Assembly: GCF_001949145.1 (NCBI RefSeq)
Contig: NW_019091391.1
Span: forward strand, 153,596-217,595
Origin: Acanthaster planci
Taxonomy: Eukaryota > Echinodermata > Asteroidea > Valvatida > Acanthasteridae
Direction: 5' to 3'
DNA: 64,000 bases
Shown: positions 20,006 through 34,100 of the stretch, one piece after another
How positions within the stretch are numbered: the first letter of the stretch is position 1
Layout: every line of letters starts with the position of its first letter
Program-made: the position numbers and the translations under genes
The notes under the pieces: model-generated
Told to the model about the DNA's origin: nothing
Databases searched by the model: none
What the model saw: only the letters and a program-made list of their open reading frames with translations

Positions 20006-23000
20006 TTTTTTTTCAAACTCCAAAACGCACCTGAGATCAAACCCTACATTTAAAAACACACACATATCAGCACATCAAGTGCAAGTGAGTACTTTCAATA
20101 TTCACTTCCACGAGTTGCTTTCAGCATCATACAATACAAACCAAAGTATTAAATTTTAAATTGAAATTGAAAAATGTGCATATTACACAAACGTACACGT
20201 ACTTCTCATGCATAAATTCCTACTGAATTAATAATTTCCGGCCCAGTGATAAAAATCAATGACTGTGAACGAATGATCAGCTCTCCATTATTTATTTTGC
20301 ATGGAGGAAAGACCACACAAATGAGTATATTTTACTGACTAACTGAACTGCTGGGAATAGACTTAAAAGACCACAAAAAAAAAAACCAATGAGATTTGGA
20401 GGTCATATTTTATATTTATGCAGTGGCAGACAAGGGGATGGAAGTCCAGTAATTTGACAAACTCGCGCCGCATTTGTGGGGTTTGAGTTTCCAAGACGAT
20501 TGTAGTGCATGCCGTCTGCGCGGGGGGGGGGGAGATAGGTGGTGATTGATAGTTTGGATCTGCATGAATCGCTTGCGCAAGCAACAACCATACAGCCCCG
20601 GCCCCGGGTCCGGCCATATTTTCTCAAAGTGGCTGGGCCCACTATGAGCTGATTTCTCAGCGTGCCTGAGTGTGTGTTATGATGTGTGCGTGCCAGTGAG
20701 CATCTGTAAAGAGGAGGGGGGGAAGGGAGCATTATGCCGGAGAATGTCTGTCAAACGGAAACCAGGACACAATAGACCGGGGCTGGGTTAGGATACTGTC
20801 CAGTGATAATTGCAAAATTAGGGACTGAAGTGGACCTTATCAATTATACATGCAAATTACGTGTTGGTAGTGTGAATCGATTTGGTTTTCCAAATTACTG
20901 GTAGCCTATTTTTTTTACACAAAGAAAGCTGAATATAGAGGGGCAAATAAAACACCATGGAAAGCCTTTCCTTACAGTGAATGCTTGAAAAGGAGAGACT
21001 AAAATTAGCACACTTTCATCTGAGTCTGTTTTAGAAATAAAATATCAGAAGCAAATTTCTGTTTTCCATAATGACAGAAAAAAAAAAAAGCGTTACACTC
21101 GGAGTGAGGCCTTACACTATGCAAAAACTCAATTCCTGAGAATGTACATTTTTGTTTGTTGAAAAGGTTCATTAATTTTTAAGACAGACAATCCATATTG
21201 CTCTGTAATAAAAATATCTTGGCAGCTAAAAGGTTATCGGCTGACAGACATGGAATTCTAATGCACTGCAGGACAGCAGATTATTATCTTGGGGTGCTTG
21301 AACGAACCATGGAAAGCGAGGAGGGCAGCAACGGGGAGAAAAAAAAATTAGGAGAAATTGTGTGTTGCGAGCTGTCCCAGAAACTGCTACTCCAAGTACA
21401 TCTTCTTGCCAATGGGCCCTGGGGCATTGAGCCGAGCCACTCAAGAGCGCTGCGTTAACGGGCAGTGCGGGAACGACCTAACCGAGTGCAGCCCAACGAA
21501 ATCACCAAATGTCATCGGGATTGTATGTCATGTAACTTCATTAGCTCCTGGGAGAGGAGCAATGGAACTCGAAGCCTCCCATGGCAAGTTCCATCTTCAA
21601 GAAAACCAAACGACTATCTCTTCCCCCTCTTTTTCGCCCCCCCCAACCACCAGCCTTCCGATCTTCTTCTTAAAAGGTTACAGGTCGGACTGATTTGATT
21701 TGTGCTAATTCGGGGAGGGACAGGCGGCAAGCACGTTGCATACAACGCCACGGGAGACGTATCATCTGACCGGTGAGCTTTTCAGCGATCTTGACGTAAG
21801 GTGTGAACTAAGCATGTAACTTGATGTTGTTTTTTTTTTTTTCATTTTTTAGGGGGGGTATACATCCATCAGAACAAACCCAAGTCCAGGCTTTTAAAAT
21901 GTGGCCTTTTCTTTCGACTGCCTTTTTGCAATGTAAGTAATTTATCAGAATGTATTACAGCCCCCATGTGCTGTATTTTTGAAATTGAATTATAAACAGA
22001 TTGGGAATTGTAAAATGAGCCTCCAGAGAATTTGTCCGACTCTCCCTCGATGCTTTCTGAGAGCTGTAAGCAACCGGTCTGTGACTGGGTGACGGGTCTG
22101 TCCATGTGAAATGGGGGCCCCAGAAAAAAACAGAAGCTTGATAAATTACGTGCAGGGCTTTTTTGCCATTTACGACAAATTCTGCCTTCTGCACGGGGCT
22201 GAGCATGAGAAAACTGCCACAATAAAAATATGGCGCTTTTTGGAGATAGGTTGGTTGGAAAATAAGCCAGGAACGAATAAGTGAACTCACAAATTGACTA
22301 CTGCTCTAAAGGGGCAGCTGTATTTTATTCTTGTTAGCAAAGTCTCATTTCAATTTAATCAAGACAGACCCATTCCAGTAGTACATATCCCCCCCGGAGA
22401 ACAAATGACACGGCTGCAGAAAATATCAAAAAGGTAATTCTTTAGTTGAACCTCAGCCATCTTTGAATATCCTGTGAAAAAGAATAAACCGTCCAAATTC
22501 ACAAACATAATGGGCAACACGAAACACTGGTTATTTCAGATTACAAAGACGAAATCAACGGCCATTACATCAGCCGTTCATGCCAGTCTCCTGCCTGAAC
22601 AAACAAGAGGCCCTCATGATGTCTGTTTTCTTTCGAAGGGGAGGGCAAGAAAAGATACATGGATTTCTGAAAAAGAGCAAAAGAGACAAGGGGGGGGTGC
22701 CTAAACAGCACAGCCAGCAAACATTGAGAGTGAGTTAGAAATTACTCCGTTCAGAAGCCATTATGTGGTGGCCTAGAATGTGACAATCAACAATGACCGA
22801 TTTTGTGGACAAACTGGGACACCAGTGGGAGGTGTTACCAGTACATACCACTGCGGGGACAATGCTGACCACAGGTGTAATGAGGGACTCAAGACCAGAA
22901 AATGGATTTTAGAGACTTAAAATGTCACATCAATGGTGAACACCACATGTAGATTGGCACGATGCTGGCTTGCTCGTAAGATCAATCCACTAATTGAATC

Positions 23001-25034
23001 AACAAATTCTTAGACATCAAATAGCACGAATGGCATCGTGCACAAAATAACATCACAAAATGTGGGCAGTTGTTATAAATTGAGACAACTGAGGAGCTCC
23101 CCTTTTAGCAGTGAGTTCATAACCAAACCTCAACACAGAAAAGTGTCTAATTTTTGCGGGATTTTGGACAGAGGAGCACCGCCTGAAAATGGACAAATTT
23201 TCCAAATAAATATAAACGCAAACACAATCAGCAAAGAGAACTATGGCAACTTTCCTTGAAAAGCAGAACTCTTTTGCCGAAATATGAAAATATTGAGGGG
23301 AAAAAAAAGACCAACAGCTCTGGCTCCATCTGCTGAGCAGTTACCGCGGCAGCCAAATCGACAGCTTGCCTCACACAAAGCCAGCAAAGCTCGGCAGGTC
23401 TCAGATGGCCTCTGAGCGCAACCTGTCACACTCCAATGACTCTTCCAAATCACTCCAACATCCCTCAACCGTACAATCAATAAAACCCCACCTCTCACCT
23501 GACACCAATGGTCTGATCCTTTGTGTTTCAAAACATCGGCTAATGACAAACTTACAATCCTACGCCATGTAGTAATTTTTATTCACCAAACAGATTCTTG
23601 GAGACTTTGAAAAAGTCATTTAATGTACACAATGTTTTGCTAATGGGCTCCTCCTGGAAGGTTGGATATTGTCTGGAATAGTCCATTCTGGGTGACGACG
23701 ACCAGAGTGATACAGACTGAATGGAAAAAGAAACCAATGGATCATTCCCAGGAGGCAGGAGGTCACTGGGCCATCTGTAAATAAGGGATCCTTATATCCC
23801 TGATCCTAATCACGTGAGGGAATAATGCCAAGATTTATTTTTCTTGACAGCAATATTCACAGAAGAAATGTAACTGCTTATGTCGCAAACACCGTTCCCC
23901 TTTAACACCACGTCATTAAAAAGGCTATTTTATTTTTTCCCCCAGAAACATCAAACACACCCAATAAGAGAGCGAGAAAAAAAAAAATTAAATATGGATT
24001 GCGATGAAAATAAAATGAAGCGATTCTTACTGTACTCAACATGCACCGCGGAGCACACTACGTGTAAGTATGCCAAACCTGTGAATAAATTCAACCTAAT
24101 TCTTTGAATGTTGAATTATGCAAGCTTGACACTGTTTGCTTCCCACAGCAGGTACATGAAAAGCGAATCTAGTGTCAACAGAGAAAAATGAATAATCAAT
24201 AATACTCAGAAATAATAAGCTATTTGTCCCGCTATGGCTTAGGCTCGTTACAATAGAGATGCATGTGTTTCGGACCATTATGGAGAATAGACAGAATGCC
24301 GTGTGTGCCAATACAGCGGGAAGACTTCATTTCAGCAACCAGATACATAAGGGTTCACTTAAATGTCACAATCAAGTGTTAACTACCGTGCTTGCATTAA
24401 TCTATGTAGCAACAAGATTTTCTGATGAACAACTTGTCTTGTGGACAAGAAGATACCAGTTATGTGATTTGTTAAACTACTTTTCTTTGAAGGAAAACTT
24501 GAGGCAAGCTCACAGGCTGGGCAAGCATTTGAGGTCCAGAACATTAATGTGCATTTAAACTGGGTTTAGAAAACAAACAATCCTGGAGTCAAAGTTCTGG
24601 AGGACAAGGCTTCTACCTTTAAGCAACAGGGTTTCTCAGTTGCACACTGCCTTTATGAGTGCTTGTTTCGACAGGAAGGAAAAAAAAATTGCAGCCAGCC
24701 TTTCACAGAATCTGGATCACAAAGTAATTAATTGCTGATCCAACTTGACCAATTATTCTGTGTCTGCTGGGCACGTTTGGAGAGGGAACGAGAGAGAGAG
24801 ACAGACAGAGAGACCGGGAGGTGAAAACGAGGGAAAGAGAGAGGGGATTGGGTGCAGCGCATCGCTCACTTGCTCCCTCCGCATGAGAACCTCAAACCCC
24901 CCTTGGCAAAAATCAATTCACGGGCCACTGCTCAAAGACACGTTAATAATGACATCAGGGGAAAGGTAGATTAAGAAAATGGGGGTGAATATCGGGGAAA
25001 AAATAAAATCCTCGAAAACACAAGATGATGGACG
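20006..25034. other. Large-intron sequence, no gene recognised
   Basis: Mostly AT-rich and non-coding. A locally GC-rich patch with CpGs occurs at about 20,460-20,760. A purine (GA/GACA) simple repeat lies at about 24,782-24,845. Frames of 80-120 codons occur on both strands but overlap each other and show no family resemblance. Confidence 0.55.
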
Positions 25035-25057
25035 GAGAGAGAGAGAGAGAGAGAGAG
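25035..25057. repeat. (GA)n microsatellite
   Basis: Uninterrupted GA dinucleotide run of about 23 nt following an imperfect GA-rich stretch some 200 bp earlier. Confidence 0.9.
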
Positions 25058-25369
25058 TGGAAAAAAAATGGGGGTGTGGACCTGGGAGAACTGCTAAGAT
25101 ATTTTTTTTTTACATAATATAATCCTTGGAATACCCTCGGATGGGTTATTGCCCGCTTGCAGCTTGTTTGTTGGCCCATTCCTATTTTGCTCTTCAATTA
25201 CACACTCCCCACTGCAAGGGTAAAATTGGCTAAACAGTTGTTATTTTTATCCCACCTTCTCGGGTCTGAGGGGGGGGGTCGATTCTCCCATATACACCTT
25301 AGGATGGAGTGGAAACAGAGATGCTCCCTGTTTAGCCCTGGGTACGAGGACTAAATAACCTTGCTGGAT

Positions 25370-25660
25370 TTCACCAGGATCCAGCTTTGGTGGTGATGGG
25401 CCATCTCAGCGGTGACTGTCCAGTTAATTGCGTCTTGATCAAGGTTTCTCCAATGACTTCTGATATTTGCTCCCGCGATTTTCTAACATGTGGGAGGATG
25501 TGACGATGAGCAAGGTTATGCTGTCATCAATTTAATCACCGTGAGGGATAATTGGCTGACGATTGTGTTCACATCTTCCTTCTGTGTACTTCCCAATATT
25601 TGTTCAACAACCTAATAATGCCATTGAAGCTCATTATGCCACAGGGAGCAAGGACATCAG
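25370..25660. promoter_or_regulatory. Candidate intronic enhancer (homeodomain/TCF-type cluster)
   Basis: A low-repeat, balanced-composition block contains CAGTTAATTG, a TGATCAAGG TCF-like site, ATCAATTTAATCACC and GATAATTGG within about 150 bp, and CCTAATAATG further on. Such clusters are usual in developmental enhancers, and vertebrate ZMIZ1 introns are rich in conserved non-coding elements. This is motif reading only; no conservation can be tested here. Confidence 0.25.
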
Positions 25661-25821
25661 GAACGATTTCCTAAAACCATTTTTCTCTTTACAAATTTTT
25701 TTGTCATAGCCAGGTTAATTTGTATTTTTTTTTCACTCTAAACCACAGTGACTTTGCTTTTTATCAGAGGTCATGTTGACAAATATAAATTAGTTGCTAC
25801 AATGTCACATCTCATTTGGAG

Positions 25822-25829
25822 TGACGTCA
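25822..25829. promoter_or_regulatory. Perfect CRE palindrome TGACGTCA
   Basis: Exact CREB/ATF palindrome about 160 bp beyond the enhancer-like block. One of four in the window. Confidence 0.25.
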
Positions 25830-28800
25830 GTGTTTAGTTATGTTATCAGATGACATTTCTCCAACTGATGTGAAGGAATTCTGTCGCAATGAGGAAATCA
25901 AACTGGCACAAGAGGTCTTTACCTTGTTGGTTTTTTTTTAATGGCACTTGATAACATTAGACACGCACAGACATTCAGAAAAAAGGTCAACTTTTTATCT
26001 TATCAAACAAGAGCAGAACGGACATGTTTATTTTGGCACCTTGAATAAACTTTCATCTGTTTACATCTTTGGCTAAATTAGTGACAAGAAGAACGACACC
26101 CTCGACACAATGATTCACAATGTGCACAGTTTTGCCCACAAAGAAAAGAGTTTTGGTGAAACTAACAATGGGTTTGCACATGAGCAGTGTCCAGTCAGCG
26201 ATCTGATCATCTTTTTTAAGGCAACAAATGGCATATGAAATGGCCAAAACTAAACATAAATAGGGCTATACACCAATAGGCTTCTTTTCAAAAAGCTGCA
26301 GAAAAAATCCAGAAAACCAAGAAAACATTAGATCCAACAAACTCACAAACAGACTTGTTATCTGAAAATCCTTCATGCTAGATCCTTTCCAAAACTTTCA
26401 CTGGCAAAAGTTAATCTTTTTTCGTCCAGAAACAATATGACCATCACCATCCTTGACTTGCCAGCAGAAGTCAGGCTTCTTGCAACCAGATACCCTGAAG
26501 GCTGAGCCCCAACATCTGACCTCTTTCCCCTAGCCTCTGCTCTCCCAACATTTGCGGTTTTCTCCACAGGCAGCATTGTGAACCCCCCCCACAAAAACAA
26601 CAGAGAGCAGAACAAGTTCAACAGTAAAACCGGTTCCCCTGCTGACTTTTACACACTATCTCTATCCACAACAGCCTTTTCCCTGGTGCCTTTCGGCTTC
26701 CGTCAGTTGGAATTCTGAACTTTCCAACCGACCCCAGGAATATCCCTCAGGGGACAAAGTGCCTTATCCTCTGGAATTTCAGTCATTCTTTATTCTCCGC
26801 TAATTTCATTTTTTTCCCCCTTCTCTCTCTCCTGTCTGCCGACTACACCTCCACCCCATCTTGGTCGGTGGAACTGAAATAGGAACAGGGGACATGGAAC
26901 TAGCCTTGAGTTGGCTGGGGTCCCAGGGGCATCTGCTCTGAGGCAGTGTTACAAGAGATTTCAGAGGCCCATCGAGGTCAATTCCAAAGCGTCGGTGTCA
27001 TGTTTCTGGGAGACTTTCAGTCACCAAACAAGAATTCTGGAGTTTCAGGAACTTCTGAGCCACCGACATCCAACCTATAAACTAAATAGGCCTGTCACTC
27101 CATCAACTCTGCTTGATGAAAAGCTGCTAAAAAAGTCTTCTGCAACATAGGCTGTTGCTACTTTGGAAAGACAATTTCACATTCCAGTGAAGCAATTCCC
27201 TTTTGACCATGGCATACATGTATCTAAAGAATAATGAAGCAAATAAACATGCAGAAGAACCCTGAAAAAAGTACCACTGTAAAAAAAAAAAAAAAGGCAC
27301 GAGAGTCTCTTTTAGCGATTCATGCAGCCAGGCAAGGGCATTGATTAATTCTACCATGATTGGATTTCCAATTACAGAGGGGGCAATTCACAGCTCATTA
27401 CAAACACCAATAGAGTCAATGATGAATAATAACCTGAACCAAATGACTTGTTTGCCCTTTTTTGATATCTAAAGGTCTCTAATGTTTATCAACAGGGGGA
27501 TTCACAACAAACAAGATGAAGATTACAGCTTCTAGTCTCGGATACTTTTATTAACTATTTTTGCATCAATTTCCAGCGACCACACTTACACACTTCCAGC
27601 CCGTTCTTTGGAAAGAAAACCCATGTATTTCCAGTTGCTGTGAGCTGGTCAAACCGTAGCAGGTTTCCATCTGACATGTCACTTTTATCCCTTTAACTAT
27701 TCCTTTTTGGCATGAATTACCGGTGACAATCCACTACATCACACTCTTGGTCAAATTTTCTATCATTGCTCTGTAATCTTATCCCCCCAGTCAATTTCAA
27801 TTTCATGCTCTCACTGTCTGTAGATTTTAATATTCCGCGGCCAAATCGCACAGGTCGGCAAACCCATCGGTTGCTGACTAACAGTACACGTACACGTATG
27901 TAAATAAACTGAAATAAAATTTAACATCCCTTTACATTTAATGTTGTGGAATGCGCAACTGAATTTAAAAAGTGGTACAGCCTCTCCAGATAACTTTCCA
28001 AGGGCTAATACACTCGATGTTTTACGGGCAAATGTAAATTTACATTCTCAAGCGCAATCCAGACAACAGAAATGCATATAATCTTTTATTTCAATGCTTG
28101 AACAATCAAAAGAGTGACGTCTCACTCCATCCTAGTCTAACATTCACATTCCAAATACACGTATCTTGACCGTAGTTGTCATGAGAATTTCTGGGCGGAA
28201 AGGCTGTCATCTCCACGATGACGGTGAACATTTTCTTCTCAAAACTGGCATCGCAGAATGGATCGGTGCAACCTAGTATTTAAAATGTAGTTTCAGTTTA
28301 ATTTGGATTTGGACTTGAAGTGAAATTGACCTGTTTTTGCCTTGTTGAAGTATTTTTCCAGGTCTTTTTCTTGATGTTATGGCTACTGCACAAACCTGAG
28401 AAGGCAGCACAGGTTATTTTAGATGTACGATTGGTGGCTGTATTCTTGGAGCAAACCATGCACAGAGCACATGCATTATGCAAAACAATTCCAGTAATGA
28501 GCTGGGAATCTGCCCCCAGTAATGTGTTCCAAATCAGCCGCCCTTTCAAGGACAAGGGAGAGAAACCATTTGTGTGTGCGTTCATTCCAGTTGGAGGGTA
28601 ACCTATCTACACGTATGGTCAATTGGCATGAAGCGGGTTTATGACGTTCCGTTTAACATTTCTGTGGTTGACTATACAATATTCAATTTACAGTGAAAAA
28701 TAATTCAAATCTGAGCATTTTCAATTATGTATGATTTTTCCTCTAACATACAAATACCCCAACTTTGATGAACTTCGAAGAAATTAATTTGACAATTTAA

Positions 28801-29149
28801 TTTCCAGTTTTCATAAAAATCCAATTCCTTTCTCCAGTTGAAATAATAAATAAATAAGAGTGTGTTTAGTTCCGACACAGTCATGGCGCTCGCATACATC
28901 TAGCCTATTTGTAATTTGTAATCATACGATCAGACAGGATTTTTTAATTGATTACCTATTTAACACTATTGGGGGGGAAAATATGTGAACTCAGTGGCCC
29001 ACAAGCAGCCTCATCCTTGATATGTAAATATACCCAGATTGTACACACAGCCTTATCAATATCACATAATGCCGGGGTCAATATGTTACACTGGGCGCTA
29101 ATACAAAGTGCATGTACATGTACATGTGCATCAACATTAATAAGCCAGA
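25830..29149. other. Large-intron sequence, nothing recognised
   Basis: Non-coding by inspection: short overlapping frames, a poly-A run near 27,280, no repeats or RNA genes that I can name. Confidence 0.5.
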
Positions 29150-29330
29150 TTGTTATCTGCCGACTGACACCCCCTTCCACTCAATGGAACAGGCCATCAA
29201 TCAAGGCACAGCCAATTTTGACCTTTGAAGCCAAACAGGAGAGGCTGGGTGCAATGAATATTCATGAACTGATCCTCCAATGCCTCCTGGATCCCTGGTA
29301 TGTGCGCTTGTTTCTTTGTTGAGGGCTTTT
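29150..29330. promoter_or_regulatory. Candidate intronic enhancer with POU-type palindrome
   Basis: Within 180 bp are CATCAATCAA (PBX/MEIS-like), TGACCTTTGAAG (TCF/nuclear-receptor-like) and the perfect 12-bp palindrome ATGAATATTCAT at 29,254-29,265, which resembles a POU-dimer site. Composition is less AT-rich than the surroundings. Inferred from motifs only. Confidence 0.25.
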
Positions 29331-29823
29331 TTAAAGGGGCAGCGGAAGGCCATGGGCTTTAAAGGAGCCTACCAAATGTAAAAGAAACATTTTGAGAGCT
29401 GTTTTCTGAAGAAAAAAAAAATCTCACATGCTAAATCTGAACAGAAATTTGGTTTCATTACACCATTTGCTGCCAACATTTAAGAATTAAAAAGTGCACA
29501 TGAAACTGAAATTTAAAATCAAAATACAGGGCTAATCAATGCAAGAACAGAAATTCCTTAGAACAATTTTAATGATTTGAACAAAACACCAAGAACCAAT
29601 TACTCCCACAAAAACAACAAACAAACAAACAAACAAAACCACCGATTCTCTGGATGTTTTCCAACACTCTTTGAAGGGAAGAATGGATAAGAATGTGAAT
29701 CAGATAATGACAGGCTTCGGGACGATACAGACGATCAGTGTACAATCGTCCACAACAAATGATAACATCCAGCACAATGGTTCGTACCTTCCTACTGCCA
29801 TAAATCTCAACAGTTGCGGGGGA

Positions 29824-29860
29824 ACTTACCTACTAGGATTAATAAAAAGATACCTGACCT
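29824..29860 (-). promoter_or_regulatory. Candidate recursive splice site in the large intron
   Basis: On the minus strand a pyrimidine-rich tract (TATCTTTTTATTAATCC, including a TTAAT branch-like motif) leads to TAG immediately followed by the perfect donor GTAAGT (29,829-29,824). An acceptor fused to a donor is the zero-length exon used in recursive splicing of long introns. About three or four AGGTAAG 7-mers per strand are expected by chance in 64 kb, so this is suggestive only. Confidence 0.3.
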
Positions 29861-29869
29861 ACAACAAAT

Positions 29870-31103
29870 ACAACGGAGAGAGAGAGAAAGAGCCCAACAC
29901 TTGTTTGGTACACCATGGCCTGAAAAGAAGTTACAACCGGGGGCTGTGTATGCATTAGAATTTACAAGATGGAAGGACTCGATAAAAGATGAAAGAGGTT
30001 GCTAAGGGGTAGGTGGAGTGGCCGGGCTTGCAAAAGTTGGCCGAGTTGGGCCGGGATTATCTGAGGGAAGCTTGTGGGGCAGTGCCCGGCCAAATAGTTT
30101 GCCCAGAACCAGGGACTGGGAAAAAGAAAGGCAGAAAAATAAGATCGGTGTATTCTCGAGGGCAAACATGTACTGCTGTGTGCTGTCAGAGGCCTGAACC
30201 CACGGTGCAAAGAGTGAACACACCAAGACATATCTACATAATGTGACTTGGAACTGATTCATCAGAAAGATCTCTATCAGTTATTCCTGTTGCTGGCGGC
30301 ATTATGACGAGGGTGGTTCAGTCTTTCAAGAACCCCCCCAACTAAGAAGGAAGCAAGAAAGGAAATGCTCAACGGTAACACCATGCTGTTATTTTGTCAT
30401 AAACAGTAGCAATAATGCGATCATGTGAAATCAACCACGACAAAAATAACACCCAAGTGCCAAATGCCGTCCTGTCGATGGTACTGTTTTTTTTTAAAGT
30501 AGGTCCCTCCATGATATGCACATAGCCTAAGATTGTGCCCCAAAGGCGTAATGCTTGCAGCAATGGTAGTACTGCTGCAAATCTGAAAAGGTCAATGGAG
30601 GAATCAAGACTACTTTCTTCCTTTTAGAATTATCCATGAGCCGCGGGGGGGGAGGGGGAATCTACCAGGGCACATTGATAAGGTTTCAAGCACAGATTTT
30701 GTGGCTTCTAATCTGCCTCTAAAATATCGGATGATACAGGAATTGTCCAGAAAGTGTCCGGATAGGTTGAGTTTGCATCAGGAATCCGTCCGGGGAACCG
30801 CAGCTCCAATTCAATTTCTGGCTTTGCGTTTAAGCAAGGGCGGGCAACCCAAGGTGCTCTGGGACTTGCAACCCCGTGGTCATCGCATCAAGGAGAAGTT
30901 GGCTCTCATGGAGACACTTTCAGTCAGTTGCTACATGTAGGCCATCATTCTCCCCTCAGTGATGCGAGGATTGGATTTTTGTAGAAAAAAAGCACCGATA
31001 AATACACGTACACTGTCAATACAAGCCAGACCTTTTTTCCTGATGACACTGATTTCAGATGTAATTTGTCATTATGATTACAAATTTTTAAAAACATACT
31101 TAC
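29870..31103. other. Large-intron sequence, nothing recognised
   Basis: Non-coding; includes a G-run at about 30,642 and otherwise unremarkable mixed sequence. Confidence 0.5.
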
Positions 31104-31132
31104 TTCTTGATGGAAAGGAGTAATAAACATCA
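31104..31132 (-). other. Candidate 29-nt microexon
   Basis: On the minus strand a strong acceptor (CTC, ten T, CAG) is followed after 29 nt by the strong donor GTAAGTATG. If spliced onto ZMIZ exon A it would not preserve the reading frame coming from a phase-1 upstream exon, so it could only be a non-coding, alternative or poison exon. It could also be chance. Confidence 0.25.
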
Positions 31133-34100
31133 CTGAAAAAAAAAAGAGCTTCAGTATGATTTTTAACAATGCGTCTATTTCCTGGAGCTCTTTTTTTTTA
31201 TTCAGAGGGAAACTGTGTACACAGCAGTGATAGTTTCTGAAATTGTTTGTACATGTCACCGGCCCACACGAACTTGTAACAGATGGCTGGGACTAAATAG
31301 AGGCTGAGAGGGTAGCTGATATGTTGAGTGAACGTCCGACAGTATCCACATTTTGAAAATATGGTATTTACATTAAAGAGCCAAATGAAATTTTTCACCC
31401 AAAAAAATTGACCTGGGTCGAAGAAAAGGGTTGATGGGTTTTCTGTACCGATTAACATTTGGAGGTTGACATCTGTGCTTGAATTTCTGGAATTTCAAGA
31501 AGCCGAGGAATCGCTACAAAGCAACGAACACAATTATCCTGCCTTTAAGATTAAAAACCAGCTGGAAATAATCCCCACGTCAATAGGGGAGGCATATTTC
31601 TCCCCTGGGGTGATGCCGTTGCGATGTCATGGCATTATGTGTATCACGTCATAACGTCGGTCACCAGGGGAAAAAAGTGCGGTGAATTCCAGTCGGGGGG
31701 ATCTCCCGGTAACAGACCACAAAAATGTTGAAAGGCTAAATATTTCAAACCGGTAGGACATAAATGTAAATGCCCCTTCAAGTAAAAAAACAAAAAAACA
31801 AAAACAAGAAACTTCCTTTACAGTCAAACGCAAAGAACCATTGCAATACAGTAGTGAGTTTTGTGCAAGTGTGAGATCTACTTCACGGCACACCAATATG
31901 TGCACAATTCTAACCTGTTGTAGTTATTTGTAACACACTGAGCTATTCTGGCCATAGATGTTCATTCTACAAATATCCTGGTAAATACACTATTATGGGA
32001 CTGCTTTCGAATCTGTACCTACCATTGTAACAAACTTAACCCCATCCCAGCCAATCAACCGACAACGGCACATTTCTTCCAAGAGACAAAGTGTGAACAT
32101 ACATGTGCACGTACACCCCTTGCTGAGAAGCTGTGAAATACAGTGTTTACTTTTCTGTATCAATCCAAAATATTGCCAAAATAAATAACAAGGCTTCTTA
32201 GTATTTGGATTACGCTATTTGAGTAAAAGTCTGAGTACACTAGTCTGCCATAAAAATACAACTCGAATATTCTATGAAAAAGGAAAAAGAAAAAAAAATG
32301 AAATGAATAGGATTTTCGAAGTTGAAGAAACACACCTTCTTTTCTCCGTGTCCACCACGGTATATTCAACACTGAGGTGTTCTAACGGCCAAAGGGGCAA
32401 AAATAGATGAATCTCTCTTTCCTCTTCACTTCACCGTCTGAATTTATGCGAATTAATTAGCCTTTTGCTCTGGCCTGTGAGGCCGGGAAGATATAAAAAC
32501 AAAAAAAGGCGGGGGGGGGGGAAGAGGGACGAAGGAAGGGAGACGGAAAAAAAAGCGCCAATCATGCACACTTGAGTCGAGTTTACGAATGACTTGACCC
32601 GAAACCCCCAAAATATCAACTGAATATAGACTGTGCGCATGCTAACGGAGCGCCAAAACAGGGACTGAAATTGTGTGGGATGAGCGGAGGTTGTGGCTAG
32701 ATATGACAAGTGCTTGAACTATATACTAAGCCCCGCACGGTCTGTTGCCTCATGAGGAATTTTCTGCCGTCTTCCCCCCATCATATTGGCAATCAGTGCC
32801 GGGGAAGCAAGAAATCACGGGATAGGTCATGACTCGACTAGACACTTCCAGTGCACATGGATATTGACAAACAGACATTCTATTAAATAAGCCAAACAGC
32901 TGATGAAGAGGGACAGGGCTTAAAAAACCCCACCAAGTGAAAATATCAGTGTACACACATCTTCAATTGAGCTCAAATAAACTGAAAAAATTTGAATATT
33001 TCTGCAAATTTGGGTCCTCCCAACTGTTCCAACTCTGCAGGTCTACAATGCACAATGGAAATCCTTCCACGCTATCTCTTAAACTACTGGTATTAAAACT
33101 CAGGCCAAAAAAAAAAATAAATAAAGAACAGCCTCTATCTCTGCTTTTCACAAAGGCCAATTCAATATCTGCTAAACCCTAAGAAACCATTCAACACTAG
33201 TTGTCTCCGTTGCTACAATCTCCCCCCCAGCCCTCTCGGCCTTTTAGCTTTGGCAAGGACGACTTCTTTTTACACCGAGGTCCTTCAAAACCTCCTCCCT
33301 TTAACGAGATTAGCATCTCCTCCCCCCTCTCCCCAACACACAATAATGCTGAATGCCCAACAACAACATCAGGAACCTGACCAGAGGAAGACCAGGCCTG
33401 AATTTATACAGCTTCTCCAAAAGAAAAATGTCCGCACCGTTGAGGACAATGCTGTTTTGACAGGGACGGTTATATTGCCCTTTTTGGTACAGCTCTTGAA
33501 ACTTGTTTTTCGAGGCTTAGATATAACTTAGGTTTACCGTGTGTGCTCTTAGTGGAACAATTTGTTTTGAATATTCGTATGCATTTGACACTTAAAAGAA
33601 TTTATGTGTAGACTTTGCCTCAAGACGTACATGTATATCAATTGAACTCGATAGAACTGCAGAAGTACAATGTCTAAAAACAAACCAACAGTTCAAAACC
33701 AAATCAATTACGAAATTCCAGTCCAAAGGTAATCCCTTTGATGTGGATGCTCAGTTCTTGTCAACTACTTAATCTTGCCGAGGAGTGAGATTTCCACAAT
33801 CCCTTCCACCACATCACAAAGTGAAAGTTCATAACGAGGCCTCGCTGACTCAGACTGACTCGCGCTTGGAATCAGCAAGGAGGTTCATCTTACAGGTGGT
33901 TGCTGGATTCCATTCAGGGCCAATTCTCCTTTGTCTGGTGTGCACAAACAGCAAGAATTGACTCATCCTGGGAGAGGACACAGGTACACGAGCTATAAAG
34001 GAACTTTCTATCTAAAAACACAGGACCTTCAAAAAAGGAGGCAGAAGTACGCATATGATTTCTTTATATTAGTATCATTTCCATAATTGCCTGCTCGCTC

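Noticed and set aside
23480-23560. Minus-strand CAG/GTGAGA donor with a short open frame upstream
   Set aside because: Ends in phase 0, no ATG start (TTG only), no ZMIZ-like residues.
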